Counted from the first letter of the stretch, positions 52,093 to 61,885 are shown. The stretch is 64,000 nt of DNA from Dichotomicrobium thermohalophilum (GCF_003550175.1 NZ_QXDF01000001.1:1202501-1266500), one strand, 5' to 3'. Notes: generated from the sequence alone by a model not told the origin. Made by a program: numbers and translations.

Positions 52093-53784
52093 ATGATTTC
52101 GCGTCGCGAGTTCCTGCAAGCATCCGTTGCCGCATCGGCGCTTTATGGCGCTTCCGGCGTGGGCAACTGGGCGAAACTCGCTGCGCAGCAGGCGCTGACC
52201 CAGGATGATCTGCTGCAGTTCGACAGCTTCGGAAACGTCACGCTTATCCACGTGACCGACATTCACGGTCAGCTCACCCCGGTCTATTTCCGCGAGCCCG
52301 GCGTGAATATCGGCGTCGGCCCGGTCAAGGGCAAACCGCCCCACGTGACCGGCCAGGACTTCCTGCGGATGTTCGACATCACGCCCGGTTCCCCGCACGC
52401 CTACGCGCTGACCAACACGGACTTTGTCGCTCTCGCGCGCGAGTATGGCCGGATGGGCGGCCTCGACCGCATGGCGACGGTCATCAAGGCGATCCGCGCC
52501 GAGCGTCCCGATGCCCTGCTGCTGGATGGCGGCGATACCTGGCACGGCTCTTACAGCACCTACAAGAGTGCCGGGCAGGATATCTTCAATGTCATGAAGG
52601 CGATGCAGCCTGATGCGATGACCAGCCACTGGGAGTTCACGCTGGGCATCGACCGGGTGAACGAGCTGGTCGAGCAGCTACCCTACGCCTTCCTCGGCGC
52701 CAACATTTTCGACAAGATGTGGGACGAGCCGGTCTATGACCCCTACGCGATGTTTGAACGGGGCGGCGCAAAGATCGCGGTGATCGGCCAGGCCTTCCCG
52801 TACACCCCGATCGCCAACCCGGACTGGCTGTTCCCGGATCTCTCCTTCGGCATCCGGGAAGAACGGATCACGTCCGTGGTGCAGGAGGTGCGCGACCAGG
52901 GCGCCGATCTCGTCGTGTTGCTGTCGCACAACGGTTTCGACGTCGACCGCAAGATGGCCGGGCGCGTGCCGGGTATCGATGTGATCCTGACCGGCCATAC
53001 GCATGACGCCATCCCGGAGCCGGTCAAGGTGGGCAACACGGTCCTGATCGCCTCCGGCTCCAACGGCAAGTTCGTCAGCCGGGTCGATCTTGACGTGCGC
53101 GACGGCGAGATGAAAGGCATCCGCCACAAGCTGATCCCGGTCTTCTCAGACGTGATAACGCCCGACCCGGACATCGCGTCGATCATCGAAAAGGAACGCG
53201 CGCCCTACCTTGACGAAATGAGCGAGGTCATCGGCAAGACCGACGATCTGCTCTATCGGCGCGGCAACTTCAACGGCACCTGGGACGATCTGATTTGCCA
53301 GGCGCTTCTGGAGGAGCGCGACGCGGAGATCGCGCTATCGCCCGGCGTGCGCTGGGGCACCACCCTGCTGCCGGGCTCGGAGATCACGCGCGAGGACATT
53401 TTCGACGTCACCGCGATGACCTACCCCGAGGCGTATCGCACGACCATGACGGGCGAGATGCTCAAGGTCGTCATGGAGGACGTGGCCGACAACCTCTTCA
53501 ACAAGGATCCCTATTACCAGCAGGGCGGCGACATGGTCCGCGTCGGCGGCCTCGGCTACCGGATCGACGTCTCGCAGGAACAGGGCAAGCGCATCAGCAA
53601 TCTTACCTTCCTCAACACCGGCGAGCCGATCGACCCGGCCCGCGAATACACGGTCGCCGGCTGGGCCAGCGTCAACGAGGGCACGGAAGGACCGCCGATC
53701 TGGGAGGTCGTGGAGGCGTTCGTCCGCCGGAAAGGCACGGTTACGGCCCCGCCCGTTTCCGATGTCGAGATCGCTGGCGTGTAA
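52093..53784 (+). CDS. soxB: S-sulfosulfanyl-L-cysteine sulfohydrolase SoxB
   Basis: The 563-residue protein begins with a Tat signal (ISRREFLQASVAASALYG). The dimanganese phosphoesterase-like site is seen in VTDIHGQLTPVYF near residue 52, LLDGGDTWHGS near 142, VLLSHNGFDVD near 278 and LTGHTHDA near 300; a C-terminal 5'-nucleotidase domain follows. It hydrolyses sulfate from the SoxY-bound S-sulfonate. TAGAGGTG before the ATG serves as ribosome-binding site. Length and motifs are normal. Confidence 0.95.
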   Translation: MISRREFLQASVAASALYGASGVGNWAKLAAQQALTQDDLLQFDSFGNVTLIHVTDIHGQLTPVYFREPGVNIGVGPVKGKPPHVTGQDFLRMFDITPGSPHAYALTNTDFVALAREYGRMGGLDRMATVIKAIRAERPDALLLDGGDTWHGSYSTYKSAGQDIFNVMKAMQPDAMTSHWEFTLGIDRVNELVEQLPYAFLGANIFDKMWDEPVYDPYAMFERGGAKIAVIGQAFPYTPIANPDWLFPDLSFGIREERITSVVQEVRDQGADLVVLLSHNGFDVDRKMAGRVPGIDVILTGHTHDAIPEPVKVGNTVLIASGSNGKFVSRVDLDVRDGEMKGIRHKLIPVFSDVITPDPDIASIIEKERAPYLDEMSEVIGKTDDLLYRRGNFNGTWDDLICQALLEERDAEIALSPGVRWGTTLLPGSEITREDIFDVTAMTYPEAYRTTMTGEMLKVVMEDVADNLFNKDPYYQQGGDMVRVGGLGYRIDVSQEQGKRISNLTFLNTGEPIDPAREYTVAGWASVNEGTEGPPIWEVVEAFVRRKGTVTAPPVSDVEIAGV

Positions 53785-53844
53785 CCGAGGCTTTGTCATC
53801 TTCGCCCGCTGAACGGGCGCATTGATCAAGGGAGGCATTGTCCA

Positions 53845-55116
53845 ATGTCGCAATCCGAGAAAGGTTCGGGCCCCTCTCGAAGGACGTTCCTGTCGGGCGC
53901 GCTGGCAGCCGGCGGCGCAGCCGCCACGGCCGGTGTCGCACAGGCGCAGCAGCCTGATCCCGCCATTACCGAGCTGCCGGACTGGAGCCGGTATAACGGC
54001 GAGGGCGTTGATGCGCGGCCCTATGGCTCTCCGTCGGAATTTGAATCGCACGTGGTGCGCCGCAACGTCGAATGGCTGACGGCGGATACGGTCAGCTCGG
54101 TGAACTTCACGCCGCTGCACGAACTGGATGGCATCATCACCCCCAACGGCTTGTGCTTCGAGCGGCACCATTCGGGCATCGCCGAGATCGACCCCGGCCA
54201 ACACCGGCTGATGATCAACGGGCTGGTGGAGACGCCGCTGGTCTTCACCATGGAAGACCTGATGCGCTTCCCGCGCGAGAACCGGGTCTATTTCCTCGAA
54301 TGCGCGGCCAATTCGGGCATGGAATGGCGCGGCGCGCAGCTCAACGGCTGCCAATACACGCATGGCATGATCCACAACGTCCAGTACACCGGCGTGCCGC
54401 TGCGCTACATCCTGCAGGAGGCCGGGCTGAAAAGCAGCGCGGCCTGGATCTTGCCCGAAGGTGCGGATGCCGCAGCGATGACGCGCTCGATCCCGCTGGA
54501 GAAGGCGCTGGACGACTGCATGGTGGCCTTCAAGATGAACGGCGAGGCGCTGCGCCCCGAGCAGGGCTACCCGGTGCGTCTCGTCGTCCCCGGTTGGGAA
54601 GGCAACATGTGGGTCAAGTGGCTGCGCCGCATCGAGGTCGGCGACAAGCCATGGCACCACCGCGAGGAGACCTCGAAATACACGGACCTGTTCCCCAGCG
54701 GGAAGGCGCGGCGCTTCACCTGGGAGATGGATGCGAAATCCGTCATCACCAATCCAAGCCCGCAGGCGCCGATTGCACATGGTCCGGGGCGCACGATCAT
54801 CACCGGCATCGCCTGGTCCGGACGCGGTACGATCCCGCGCGTTGATGTCACGCTCGACGGTGGCAAGAACTGGCATCAGGCGCGGATGTCCGGTCCGTCG
54901 TTCAACAAGTCGATGCATCGTTTCTATTACGAGTTCGACTGGGACGGCTCGCCGCTCCTCCTGCAGAGCCGCGCGCACGACTCCACGGGCTACGTTCAGC
55001 CGACCAAGGAAGCCCTGCGCGAAATCCGTGGCGAGAACTCGATCTATCACAACAACGGTATCCAGACCTGGTACGTGAACGAGAAAGGGGTCGTGGAGAA
55101 TGTCGAAGTTTCTTAG
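53845..55116 (+). CDS. soxC: Sulfane dehydrogenase molybdoprotein subunit SoxC
   Basis: The 423-residue protein has a Tat signal (PSRRTFLSGALAAGG). A sulfite-oxidase-type molybdopterin domain carries the Mo-ligating Cys in FLECAANSGMEW near residue 155 and QYTHGMIHNVQYTG. A C-terminal Moco dimerisation domain follows (RTIITGIAWSGRGTIPRVDV). With SoxD it oxidises the SoxY-bound sulfane by six electrons, so no sulfur globules are needed. soxD starts inside its last 17 bp. Confidence 0.95.
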   Translation: MSQSEKGSGPSRRTFLSGALAAGGAAATAGVAQAQQPDPAITELPDWSRYNGEGVDARPYGSPSEFESHVVRRNVEWLTADTVSSVNFTPLHELDGIITPNGLCFERHHSGIAEIDPGQHRLMINGLVETPLVFTMEDLMRFPRENRVYFLECAANSGMEWRGAQLNGCQYTHGMIHNVQYTGVPLRYILQEAGLKSSAAWILPEGADAAAMTRSIPLEKALDDCMVAFKMNGEALRPEQGYPVRLVVPGWEGNMWVKWLRRIEVGDKPWHHREETSKYTDLFPSGKARRFTWEMDAKSVITNPSPQAPIAHGPGRTIITGIAWSGRGTIPRVDVTLDGGKNWHQARMSGPSFNKSMHRFYYEFDWDGSPLLLQSRAHDSTGYVQPTKEALREIRGENSIYHNNGIQTWYVNEKGVVENVEVS

Positions 55117-56209
55117 GATCGGCGTCACGGTCGGAGCCATGACGCTGGCGGCGGCGTCCTTTCACGCCATCACTGGCGATAGCCCGCGGCAAGCGCAGGC
55201 CCCCTTCGCGGCCGCTTTTGCCGCCGAGCAGGCCGAGGGCGAGGCGCGCAAGTTCGGCCTTGGCCGGCCCGCACTGCCCGAGGAGCTCGCCGCGTGGGAC
55301 ATCGACGTGCGCCCGGACGGAGAAGGGCTGCCAGAGGGCAGCGGCACTGTCGCCGAGGGTGAAGAAATCTATCTACAGAAATGCGCCAGCTGTCACGGCG
55401 ATTTCGGCGAGGGCATCGGTCGCTGGCCGGCGCTTTCGGGCGGCGGCGGCACGCTGTCAAGCGAAGACCCGGTCAAGACCGTTGGCTCTTACTGGCCGTT
55501 CCTGTCGACGGTCTATGATTATGTCCATCGCGCGATGCCGTTCGGTAACGCCCAGTCGCTCAGTGATGATGAAGTCTACGCGCTTACCGCATATATCCTT
55601 TACTTGAACTTCATTGTGGAGGATTATGATTTCGAGTTGTCCAAGGATAACTTTACCGAAATCACCCTTCCCAATGAAGGGCAGTTCTTCGTCGACGACC
55701 GCGAAGAAGTCGAGTTCGAGGAATTCAAGCGTGAGCCTTGCATGAAGAACTGCAAGGAGTCCGTCGAGATCACCATGCGTGCGCGCGTGCTCGACGTTAC
55801 GCCGGAGGATGAAGCCGCGCGCAAGGAGCGCGAGGCCGCTTCCGAGGAAACCCAAGTCGCCGCTGCCGAGGGCGCGTCAGAGCCGGACCCGGCACTGGTC
55901 GAAGAGGGCGAGAAGGTCTTCCGCCAGTGCAAAGCCTGCCACCAGGTTGGCGAGGGGGCCGAGAACCGGGTCGGCCCGCATCTGAACGGCGTCGTGGGCC
56001 GCGACATCGCGGCGGTCGATGGCTTCCGCTATTCGCCCGCTTTCCAGTCGAAGGCTGAGGAGGGCTTTACCTGGACCGAGGAAACGCTCGCGGCTTATCT
56101 CAAGGATCCGCGCGGTTACATCGAGGGAAACCGCATGGCCTACCCGGGCCTGAAGGACGAGGACGATCTGAAAGCCGTTATCGCCTACCTGAAGACGTTC
56201 GAGGAATGA
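55100..56209 (+). CDS. soxD: Sulfane dehydrogenase dihaem cytochrome c subunit SoxD
   Basis: The 369-residue exported protein has two haem-binding motifs, KCASCHGDFGEG near residue 92 and QCKACHQVGEGAENRVGPH near 276. They are joined by an acidic, Ala/Glu-rich linker (residues 230-265). It takes electrons from SoxC. Its start overlaps soxC by 17 bp, giving tight coupling. Two-haem SoxD is the form of Paracoccus-type systems. The next gene starts 4 bp after its stop. Confidence 0.94.
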   Translation: MSKFLRIGVTVGAMTLAAASFHAITGDSPRQAQAPFAAAFAAEQAEGEARKFGLGRPALPEELAAWDIDVRPDGEGLPEGSGTVAEGEEIYLQKCASCHGDFGEGIGRWPALSGGGGTLSSEDPVKTVGSYWPFLSTVYDYVHRAMPFGNAQSLSDDEVYALTAYILYLNFIVEDYDFELSKDNFTEITLPNEGQFFVDDREEVEFEEFKREPCMKNCKESVEITMRARVLDVTPEDEAARKEREAASEETQVAAAEGASEPDPALVEEGEKVFRQCKACHQVGEGAENRVGPHLNGVVGRDIAAVDGFRYSPAFQSKAEEGFTWTEETLAAYLKDPRGYIEGNRMAYPGLKDEDDLKAVIAYLKTFEE

Positions 56210-56213
56210 TCTG

Positions 56214-56921
56214 ATGCTCCGGCGCTCGATTTGCTCCCTTTTTGCCGCTGTGGTTGTGAGCGTAACGACAGCGGCGGGGGAGGAAATCGGCGATCCCGAG
56301 GCAGGGCGCGAAGCGTTCAAAGAATGCGCTGCGTGCCACGAAATTGGTGCGGGTGCCGAAAACGGAATCGGCCCCCATCTGAATCTCATTTTCGGCCGAC
56401 AGGCTGGCTCGCTTGAAGATTACGTCTATTCGCCGAGCCTGAAGCGCATGGGCGCGAACGGCCTCGTGTGGGATCTGCGCACGCTGGACGCCTATATCGA
56501 GAACCCGCAGTCGCTCGTTTCCGGCACGCGCATGAGCTACCCGGGAATGGGCGACCCGGACCGCAGGGCCGACCTGCTCGCGTATCTCCGCAAATTCTCG
56601 GCTGATCCGGCGAATATCCCGGAAGCAGCGCCGACCGCCCTGCCGACGAAGCCGGATCTCGACCCCGAAATTCTCGCCATCGAAGGCGATCCAGCCTATG
56701 GCGCCTACCTTTCCAGCGAGTGCACGACATGCCACCGGCGGGACGGCAGTGACGAGGGCATCCCCTCGATCACGCACTGGCCCGAGGAAGATTTCGTCGC
56801 CGCCATGCACGCTTACAAGCAGAAACTGCGTCCGCACCCGGTCATGCAGATGATCGCCGGCCGGTTGTCGGATGAGGAAATCGCGGCATTGGCCGCGTAT
56901 TTTGCCAACCCCGAGCAATGA
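56214..56921 (+). CDS. soxE: Dihaem cytochrome c SoxE (FccA-like)
   Basis: The 235-residue protein has a signal peptide and two haem motifs, ECAACHEIGAGAENGIGPH near residue 38 and ECTTCHRRDGSDEG near 176. It has Met-ligand candidates in GTRMSYPGM and a C-terminal helix. It is the likely electron acceptor of SoxF, encoded next, as in flavocytochrome c. It follows soxD by 4 bp and resembles the C-terminal haem domain of SoxD, hinting at duplication. Confidence 0.88.
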   Translation: MLRRSICSLFAAVVVSVTTAAGEEIGDPEAGREAFKECAACHEIGAGAENGIGPHLNLIFGRQAGSLEDYVYSPSLKRMGANGLVWDLRTLDAYIENPQSLVSGTRMSYPGMGDPDRRADLLAYLRKFSADPANIPEAAPTALPTKPDLDPEILAIEGDPAYGAYLSSECTTCHRRDGSDEGIPSITHWPEEDFVAAMHAYKQKLRPHPVMQMIAGRLSDEEIAALAAYFANPEQ

Positions 56922-56956
56922 ATGCCGGAAGGGGCCGGCAGACAGGGAGGAAACAA

Positions 56957-58219
56957 ATGAGCCTGAACAGACGTGATTTTCTGGGCGCGTCGGCAGCCGC
57001 CGCCGTGATGATGGCCGCGCCGCGGGTGAATGGGCAGGCGCGACCGCATGTCGTCGTGGTCGGCGGTGGTGCGGGCGGTGCCACGGCCGCGCGCTACATC
57101 GCGAAGGATAGCAAGGGTGCGATTGACGTGACGCTCATTGAGCCGACACGCACCTATTACACCTGCTTCTTCTCGAACCTCTATATCGGCGATTTCCGCA
57201 CGCTCGACAGCCTCGCGCATTCGTACGGAACGCTCGCGTCCGAGTACGGCATCAATGTCGTGCACGACTGGGCGACAGGTGTGGACCGGGACGCCAAGGA
57301 GGTGGCGCTCGCCGGCGGCGGCCGTGTGGGTTACGACGCGCTGGTGCTCTCGCCGGGTATCGACTTCGTGGAAGGCAGCGTTCCCGGCTGGGATATCACC
57401 GCGCAGAACAAGATGCCGCATTCCTACAAGGCCGGCAGCCAGACCGAATTGCTCAAGGCCCAGGTGCTGTCGATGCGCGAAGGAGGCGTCTACTGCATGG
57501 TCGCGCCGCCGAACCCGTACCGCTGCCCGCCGGGGCCGTATGAGCGCGTGTCGATGGTCGCCCACCAGTTCAAGCAGAACAACCCGACCGCGACGATCCT
57601 CATTCTCGATCCCAAGCCGAAATTCTCGAAACAGGCGCTTTTCGAGGAAGGCTGGCAGAAGCACTACCCCGGCATGATCCAGCGGCTTGGCCCGGATTTC
57701 GGCGGCGGAAATGTCGAGGTGCGTCCCGACTCGATGGAGGTCGTCATCGACGGCTCGCCGGAGAAGGTGGATGTCTGCAACGTGATCCCCGCGCAGAAGG
57801 CCGGGCGCATCTGCCATGAGGCAGGACTGACAGAGGGCAACTGGGCGCCGGTCGTCCCCGCCACGATGCAGTCGCGGATGGACGAGAATGTCTACATTCT
57901 CGGCGATGCCACCAGCCAGGGCGACATGCCGAAATCCGGCTACTCCGCCAACAGCCAGGCCAAGGCGGCCGCAATGGCCATCCGCGGCGCGCTCACGGAT
58001 GCCCGTACCTTCCCGCCGCGCTACTCCAACACCTGCTGGTCGCTCATCGCGCCGGAGGATGGCGTGAAGGTCGGCGCGAGCTATGAACCGACCGAGGAAA
58101 AGATCGCCAAGACGGATGGCTTCATCAGCGCGACCGGCGAGGACGCGGCCCAGCGCAAGGCCACCTATGAAGAAAGCCTCGGCTGGTATTCCGGCATCAC
58201 CTCGGACATGTTCGGTTAG
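56957..58219 (+). CDS. soxF: Flavocytochrome c sulfide dehydrogenase flavoprotein SoxF (FccB)
   Basis: From the ATG at 56957 (GGGAGG upstream) the protein has 420 residues: a Tat signal (LNRRDFLGASAAAAVMMAA), the FAD-binding VVVGGGAGGATAARYI, and the two redox-active cysteines of FCSD in PNPYRCPPGPYE near residue 195 and SNTCWSLIAPE near 357. YILGDATSQGDMPKSGYSAN completes the FAD site. It oxidises sulfide or persulfide and hands electrons to SoxE. A longer frame to 56918 overlaps soxE by 4 bp but lacks a site. Confidence 0.94.
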   Translation: MSLNRRDFLGASAAAAVMMAAPRVNGQARPHVVVVGGGAGGATAARYIAKDSKGAIDVTLIEPTRTYYTCFFSNLYIGDFRTLDSLAHSYGTLASEYGINVVHDWATGVDRDAKEVALAGGGRVGYDALVLSPGIDFVEGSVPGWDITAQNKMPHSYKAGSQTELLKAQVLSMREGGVYCMVAPPNPYRCPPGPYERVSMVAHQFKQNNPTATILILDPKPKFSKQALFEEGWQKHYPGMIQRLGPDFGGGNVEVRPDSMEVVIDGSPEKVDVCNVIPAQKAGRICHEAGLTEGNWAPVVPATMQSRMDENVYILGDATSQGDMPKSGYSANSQAKAAAMAIRGALTDARTFPPRYSNTCWSLIAPEDGVKVGASYEPTEEKIAKTDGFISATGEDAAQRKATYEESLGWYSGITSDMFG

Positions 58220-58225
58220 GCGCAA

Positions 58226-58274
58226 AGCGCCCGGCGCAAATTCCGAGACGCGGTGGAGTAACGCGCCGGGCGCT
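58226..58274. terminator. 12-bp stem-loop between soxF and the DUF302 gene
   Basis: AGCGCCCGGCGC (58226-58237) pairs perfectly with GCGCCGGGCGCT (58263-58274) around 25 bases, followed by CTTTC. The ribosome-binding site of the next gene begins 6 bases later, so the structure could both end the long sox message and tune the last gene. Confidence 0.55.
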
Positions 58275-58291
58275 CTTTCAGGAGAGTTGTC

Positions 58292-58744
58292 ATGAAACTT
58301 GCTCAATTCGCGGCTGCGGCGGCTCTTTCCGCGGCAACGGTTTTCTCGACCGCGGCGACCGCCGGGGACGGCGTGACCACCTATCGCTTTGACGGCAGCT
58401 TCGAGGATGCCGCCTTTGGCGTCGAGAATGCCATCATCAATCGCGGACTCGTCATCGACTACGTCAGCCATGTCGGGGAAATGCTCAACCGTACGGGCGA
58501 AGACGTCGGCAGCGATGTCAAGATCTTCGAGGAGGCGGATGTCTACCTGTTCTGCTCGGCGGTTATCTCGCGCGAAGTTATGGAAGCCGATCCCATGAAC
58601 ATCGCCCATTGCCCCTATGGCGTCTTCGTCGCCGAGCGCGAGGGCGAGGTCATGATCGGCTATCGCGATTATCCGGACGGACCGATGGACAAGGTGGAGG
58701 CGCTGCTGGACGAGATCGCGCAAGAAGCCGTTGGGCCGCGCTGA
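58292..58744 (+). CDS. Exported DUF302 protein
   Basis: The 150-residue protein has a signal peptide ending at AATA, then a DUF302 fold: FEDAAFGVENAIINRGLVID, EADVYLFCSAVISREVM, MNIAHCPYGVFVAERE and VMIGYRDYPDG. DUF302 proteins are often seen in sulfur-oxidation loci; the function is unknown. Two cysteines, in YLFCSA and IAHCPY, are candidates for sulfur chemistry. CAGGAGAG precedes the start, directly after a strong hairpin. Confidence 0.85.
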   Translation: MKLAQFAAAAALSAATVFSTAATAGDGVTTYRFDGSFEDAAFGVENAIINRGLVIDYVSHVGEMLNRTGEDVGSDVKIFEEADVYLFCSAVISREVMEADPMNIAHCPYGVFVAEREGEVMIGYRDYPDGPMDKVEALLDEIAQEAVGPR

Positions 58745-58985
58745 GCGCGCACGGAACGCTCTTTACTGCCGGTCCATCTTTCGGGCGCAGGGCACCGGGG
58801 ACGGGCAGGTGAGCGTCGCCGGACCAGTGGGCCCTCGACGCGGTAGCAGCCGCGGACTCTGTGACACCGCCGCAGGACGTCCGTCTTGATGCGGGCGTTC
58901 GTAGACCCGATCGCGGCTTCGCACCAATTCAGGCCGATATCCAGCGGGGGCCGCTTGCGTGCAGCCCCCGTCCTGCCTTTCGATC

Positions 58986-59324
58986 TTATTCCGCAGGGTC
59001 AATCGCGATCACGCGGAACTTCTTGTCCATGCCGCGCTTGAGAGTCAGCACGACATTACTCCCCTCTTTAACGGTCGAGAGATCCACCCGCCGCGTCACC
59101 GGCAGGTCCATCGTCATTTTCGGCCAGCCCAGCGCCTCAACGGGCTCATGCGTGACGTTGATCATGCCGGCATCTGCGTCTATCGCATGAATGACCGCTG
59201 CAGCCTGGGCTTCGCTTGCATCCGTGGCTTCCATGGCGCTGTGATCCATGTTTTCCGCCGCGATCGCTGGCGAAAATAACGCGCCGAAAACAAGGGCGAG
59301 GCTCGCGAAGAGGGTCTGCTTCAT
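58986..59324 (-). CDS. cusF: Periplasmic copper-binding CusF-like protein
   Basis: The ATG at 59324 gives 112 residues with a signal peptide (LFASLALVFGALFSPAIAAE) and a CusF fold. GMINVTHEPVEALGWPKMTM contains the His, Trp and Met residues that bind Cu(I)/Ag(I), and LKRGMDKKFRVIAI ends it. CusF hands metal to CusB. It is the last gene of a minus-strand operon whose cusB and cusA are damaged. Confidence 0.85.
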   Translation of the reverse strand: MKQTLFASLALVFGALFSPAIAAENMDHSAMEATDASEAQAAAVIHAIDADAGMINVTHEPVEALGWPKMTMDLPVTRRVDLSTVKEGSNVVLTLKRGMDKKFRVIAIDPAE

Positions 59325-59395
59325 GTTTGTCTCCCGTCTGGTTGCATGAGAACTGCCGGCCTGAGCCGGCGCATTACCGTTCGTTGCGAACGGAA

Positions 59396-59868
59396 TCACT
59401 CCGCCGGCTTGGGCGCGTAGTCGGCTTCGGACCCGGTAACCTCGCGTGCAGCCACGCGGCGAAAGCGGCGGCCTTCCCACAAGTAGTAGACCACCGGAAT
59501 GACGATGAGCGTGAGCACCGTTGTCGAGGCCATGCCGCCCACCATTGGCAGGGCGATGCGGCGCATCACGTCCGAACCCAGCCCGTCGGTGAAGAAGATC
59601 GGCAACAGCCCGCCAATGATCACGCCCACGGTCATCAGCTTGGTCTCGCCCTGTTCGATGACCCGGCCGCCGACCTCGCCGCTCGCCACGCGGACCGCCT
59701 CGGTAATCCGCGAGAGCGGAATGTCGTAGGCGCGCAGGCGGTTGGGGTCGATCAGAACCTGATACTCCTTAACGAAGCCCCCAACCAAAGCGACCTCTGA
59801 GACGCCCGGAACCGCCGCCAACTCGAACTTGACGAACCAGTCCTGGAGCGTGCGGAGATGCGTATCGC
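59396..59868 (-). pseudogene. cusA remnant with a large internal deletion
   Basis: The fragment reads RTLQDWFVKFELAAVPGVSE and GFVKEYQVLIDPNRLRAYDI, from the early pore domain of a CusA RND pump. After VIEQGE it jumps, in frame, to KLMTVGVIIGGLLPIFFTDG and PMVGGMASTTVLTLIVIPVV, the last membrane helices. About 750 residues between are absent, as are the first 140 or so. The pump cannot work. The deletion joint is at about 59,645. Confidence 0.8.
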
Positions 59869-60915
59869 CGTGCCCACCTCGAAGACGACATCGGCGTAGC
59901 TGCCGGGCCGGATCCGCCCGTCCTGGTTGTCAATGACAAGCCGGACCCGACCGGTCCGCGTCTTCTCGTCGATCGTCGGATAGACGAAATCAACCTTTGC
60001 ACGGACTTCGCGTCCGGGCAGGCTCGGGAAGGTGACCGTCGCTCGCGTGTTTTGGTCGATGAACCCGAGGTCCTTCTCCGGGACGCCGACGATCAGCCAG
60101 ACAGACGCGTAATCCTGTATTCGCGCGAGCAGCATCCCGCGCTTCACGTAAGTTCCCTCGCGAATGTTGAGCTCAGCAACCACGCCGTTGCGATCCGCGA
60201 AGAAGGGCACATCCTGCATCGGCTCTTTGCCCTCCCTCATCCGGTCGATGGCAGCTTCCTGCACGCCCAGCGCGCGAAGCTGATTGATCCCGCGACGGCG
60301 CAAATCCGCCGAGCCGGAGCGCAGATAATCGTTCTGGGAGACAACGAGTTGCGGCGCGTAGAGCTTGAAGAGCAGGCCCCCCGCGCTGACTTCATCGCCC
60401 ACAGCCGTGGTTTTCAGCTCCGTCACCCAGCCTTCCACGCGGCTGGTGATGTCGGTTTGCAGGCGCTCGTTCTCGGTGACGATCCCGTAGCTACGCACGG
60501 TCCGTCCGAACTGAGACTGTTCGGCTTCCGACAGCCGCACGCCCATGCTCTGCACCACCTCCGGCGCGACGGTAATGACCTCGCGGGACGTGGCCGTGGT
60601 GGCTTCGAGGTCGCTGTCGCCGGTATCGAGCTTGACGAGGTCCATCCCGCAGATCGGGCAGGTTCCGAACGCGTCCGCGATGTAATGCGGATGCATGGGG
60701 CAGGTCCATTTCTGCGCCCCGTCCTGACTGTCCTCAGCCGCGTAGGCTCCCGGAACCAGCGGGCTTTGAACTACGGTGGCTTTCTCGTCGTCCATGACGG
60801 ACGTGATGATGGCGTCGCCCACCACGCGGGCCATCGGCTGGCTGACGGTCAGCGCCGGGATGAGCAGAAGCGGGGCGACATGCCTTTTCACAGCGTGGCG
60901 GCAGGACGTGCACAT
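59869..60915 (-). pseudogene. cusB (metal-efflux adaptor) lacking its C-terminus
   Basis: About 350 residues of a periplasmic adaptor: a heavy-metal-binding segment WTCPMHPHYIADAFGTCPIC near residue 70, a barrel-sandwich hybrid (ADRNGVVAELNIREGTYVKR) and a beta-barrel (VTFPSLPGREVRAKVDFVYP). After SYADVVFEVG, near 59,868, the frame runs into cusA sequence out of frame. The membrane-proximal domain and the start of cusA were removed in one deletion. The operon is on the minus strand with cusF last. Confidence 0.78.
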
Positions 60916-61064
60916 TCGGGACCTCGTTCATCTGGCAAGCACCGGAGCGTCTGGGGCGGCAGGAAAAGCCGCGCGGCAGACAGGGTGAGCGTGCGCCTCC
61001 GCGTGCCGGAGCCCCTCAGGGCGGCCAAGCCGGGGAAGCGGTCAGTCAGAACGATGGTCGGGTA

Positions 61065-61547
61065 TCAAATGCGCATGCGGCCGGTGCGCAGGATGATGTC
61101 CGCCTGCGCGGGCGGCAAGGAAAAGCGCGGGACCGCCTGTCTATCACTCAGTAGAGGCCGCGAGGGGCCGGTAATGGATGGGAGCAGAGTGGCGCTTAGG
61201 GACTTCTTGGCAGGCTTCTCGCGTTCGCGCGTCAGGGTGCTGGTCTTAACCGCCAACTGTGAGCCGTCATAGCAGGGCGGACAGCGTTCATCGCCCTGCG
61301 GCGAGGTGGCGCTGCCAGCCGGTAGCGCGGCATGGTGATGCTCGTGCGAGCTTGCAAAAATCGCAAGCTCGTCAGCCTCGCTAGCCCTTTGATGCATCGC
61401 ATGAGCTGAGGCGACATGAGCACGCTCGGAGAGCAAGGCTTGACCTAGGGACGACACGCCGGGCACCGCGAACAGGATTGCGGCGACGATCGCCATCAAG
61501 CCCAGACAGAAAAATGCCAACCGAACGGTCATAGGATCCCCAAACAC
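61065..61547 (-). CDS. His-rich exported protein upstream of cusB
   Basis: The 160-residue protein (155 from the ATG at 61532) has one N-terminal membrane segment or signal (LAFFCLGLMAIVAAILFAVP). It also has a His/Met-rich stretch (HAMHQRASEADE, SSHEHHHAAL) and a CPPCYDG motif. I do not recognise a family. Metal handling fits the residues and the position before cusB, 150 bp away on the same strand. Confidence 0.5.
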   Translation of the reverse strand: MFGDPMTVRLAFFCLGLMAIVAAILFAVPGVSSLGQALLSERAHVASAHAMHQRASEADELAIFASSHEHHHAALPAGSATSPQGDERCPPCYDGSQLAVKTSTLTREREKPAKKSLSATLLPSITGPSRPLLSDRQAVPRFSLPPAQADIILRTGRMRI

Positions 61548-61885
61548 TGGACTGCCAGTTATGGGTGGCGGGCCGGATAAGTCAAGCCGGACACGCTTCT
61601 ACAATAGAAGGACAAGTTCATATTACCTCACGGTTTTTGCCAGTTCCTTACGCGCGGCAGGCTGCTGACGCCATTCCCCGCAGCCCGGCCCGGCGACCGG
61701 CTGTCCGGCCACGGTCCACGCTTCCGTGGCTAGCGGATGAGATGCGCGTCTCCTGGGAGCGGCTCGGTGACGGGCGGGCGAAATGCTTGAGCTGCGGCGA
61801 GCCGCGACCTGTGGCGGCTTGTCCGGCATATCCCCCGGTCGTACAGTCATTTGACAAGCGGAGCACCTGAACCGGAACTTCGCGC
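61548..61885. other. Gap of 338 bases between divergent transcription units
   Basis: Separates the leftward metal operon from the rightward GAF-LuxR gene. A 101-residue plus frame has no motif. Promoters for both directions are presumably here; no operator was recognised. Confidence 0.35.

Noticed and set aside
53335-55140. 601-residue minus-strand open frame over soxB and soxC
   Set aside because: Antisense shadow of two well supported sox genes.
56813-58723. 636-residue minus-strand open frame over soxF and the DUF302 gene
   Set aside because: Antisense shadow; His/Arg-rich with no domain, while the plus strand has clear flavoprotein motifs.
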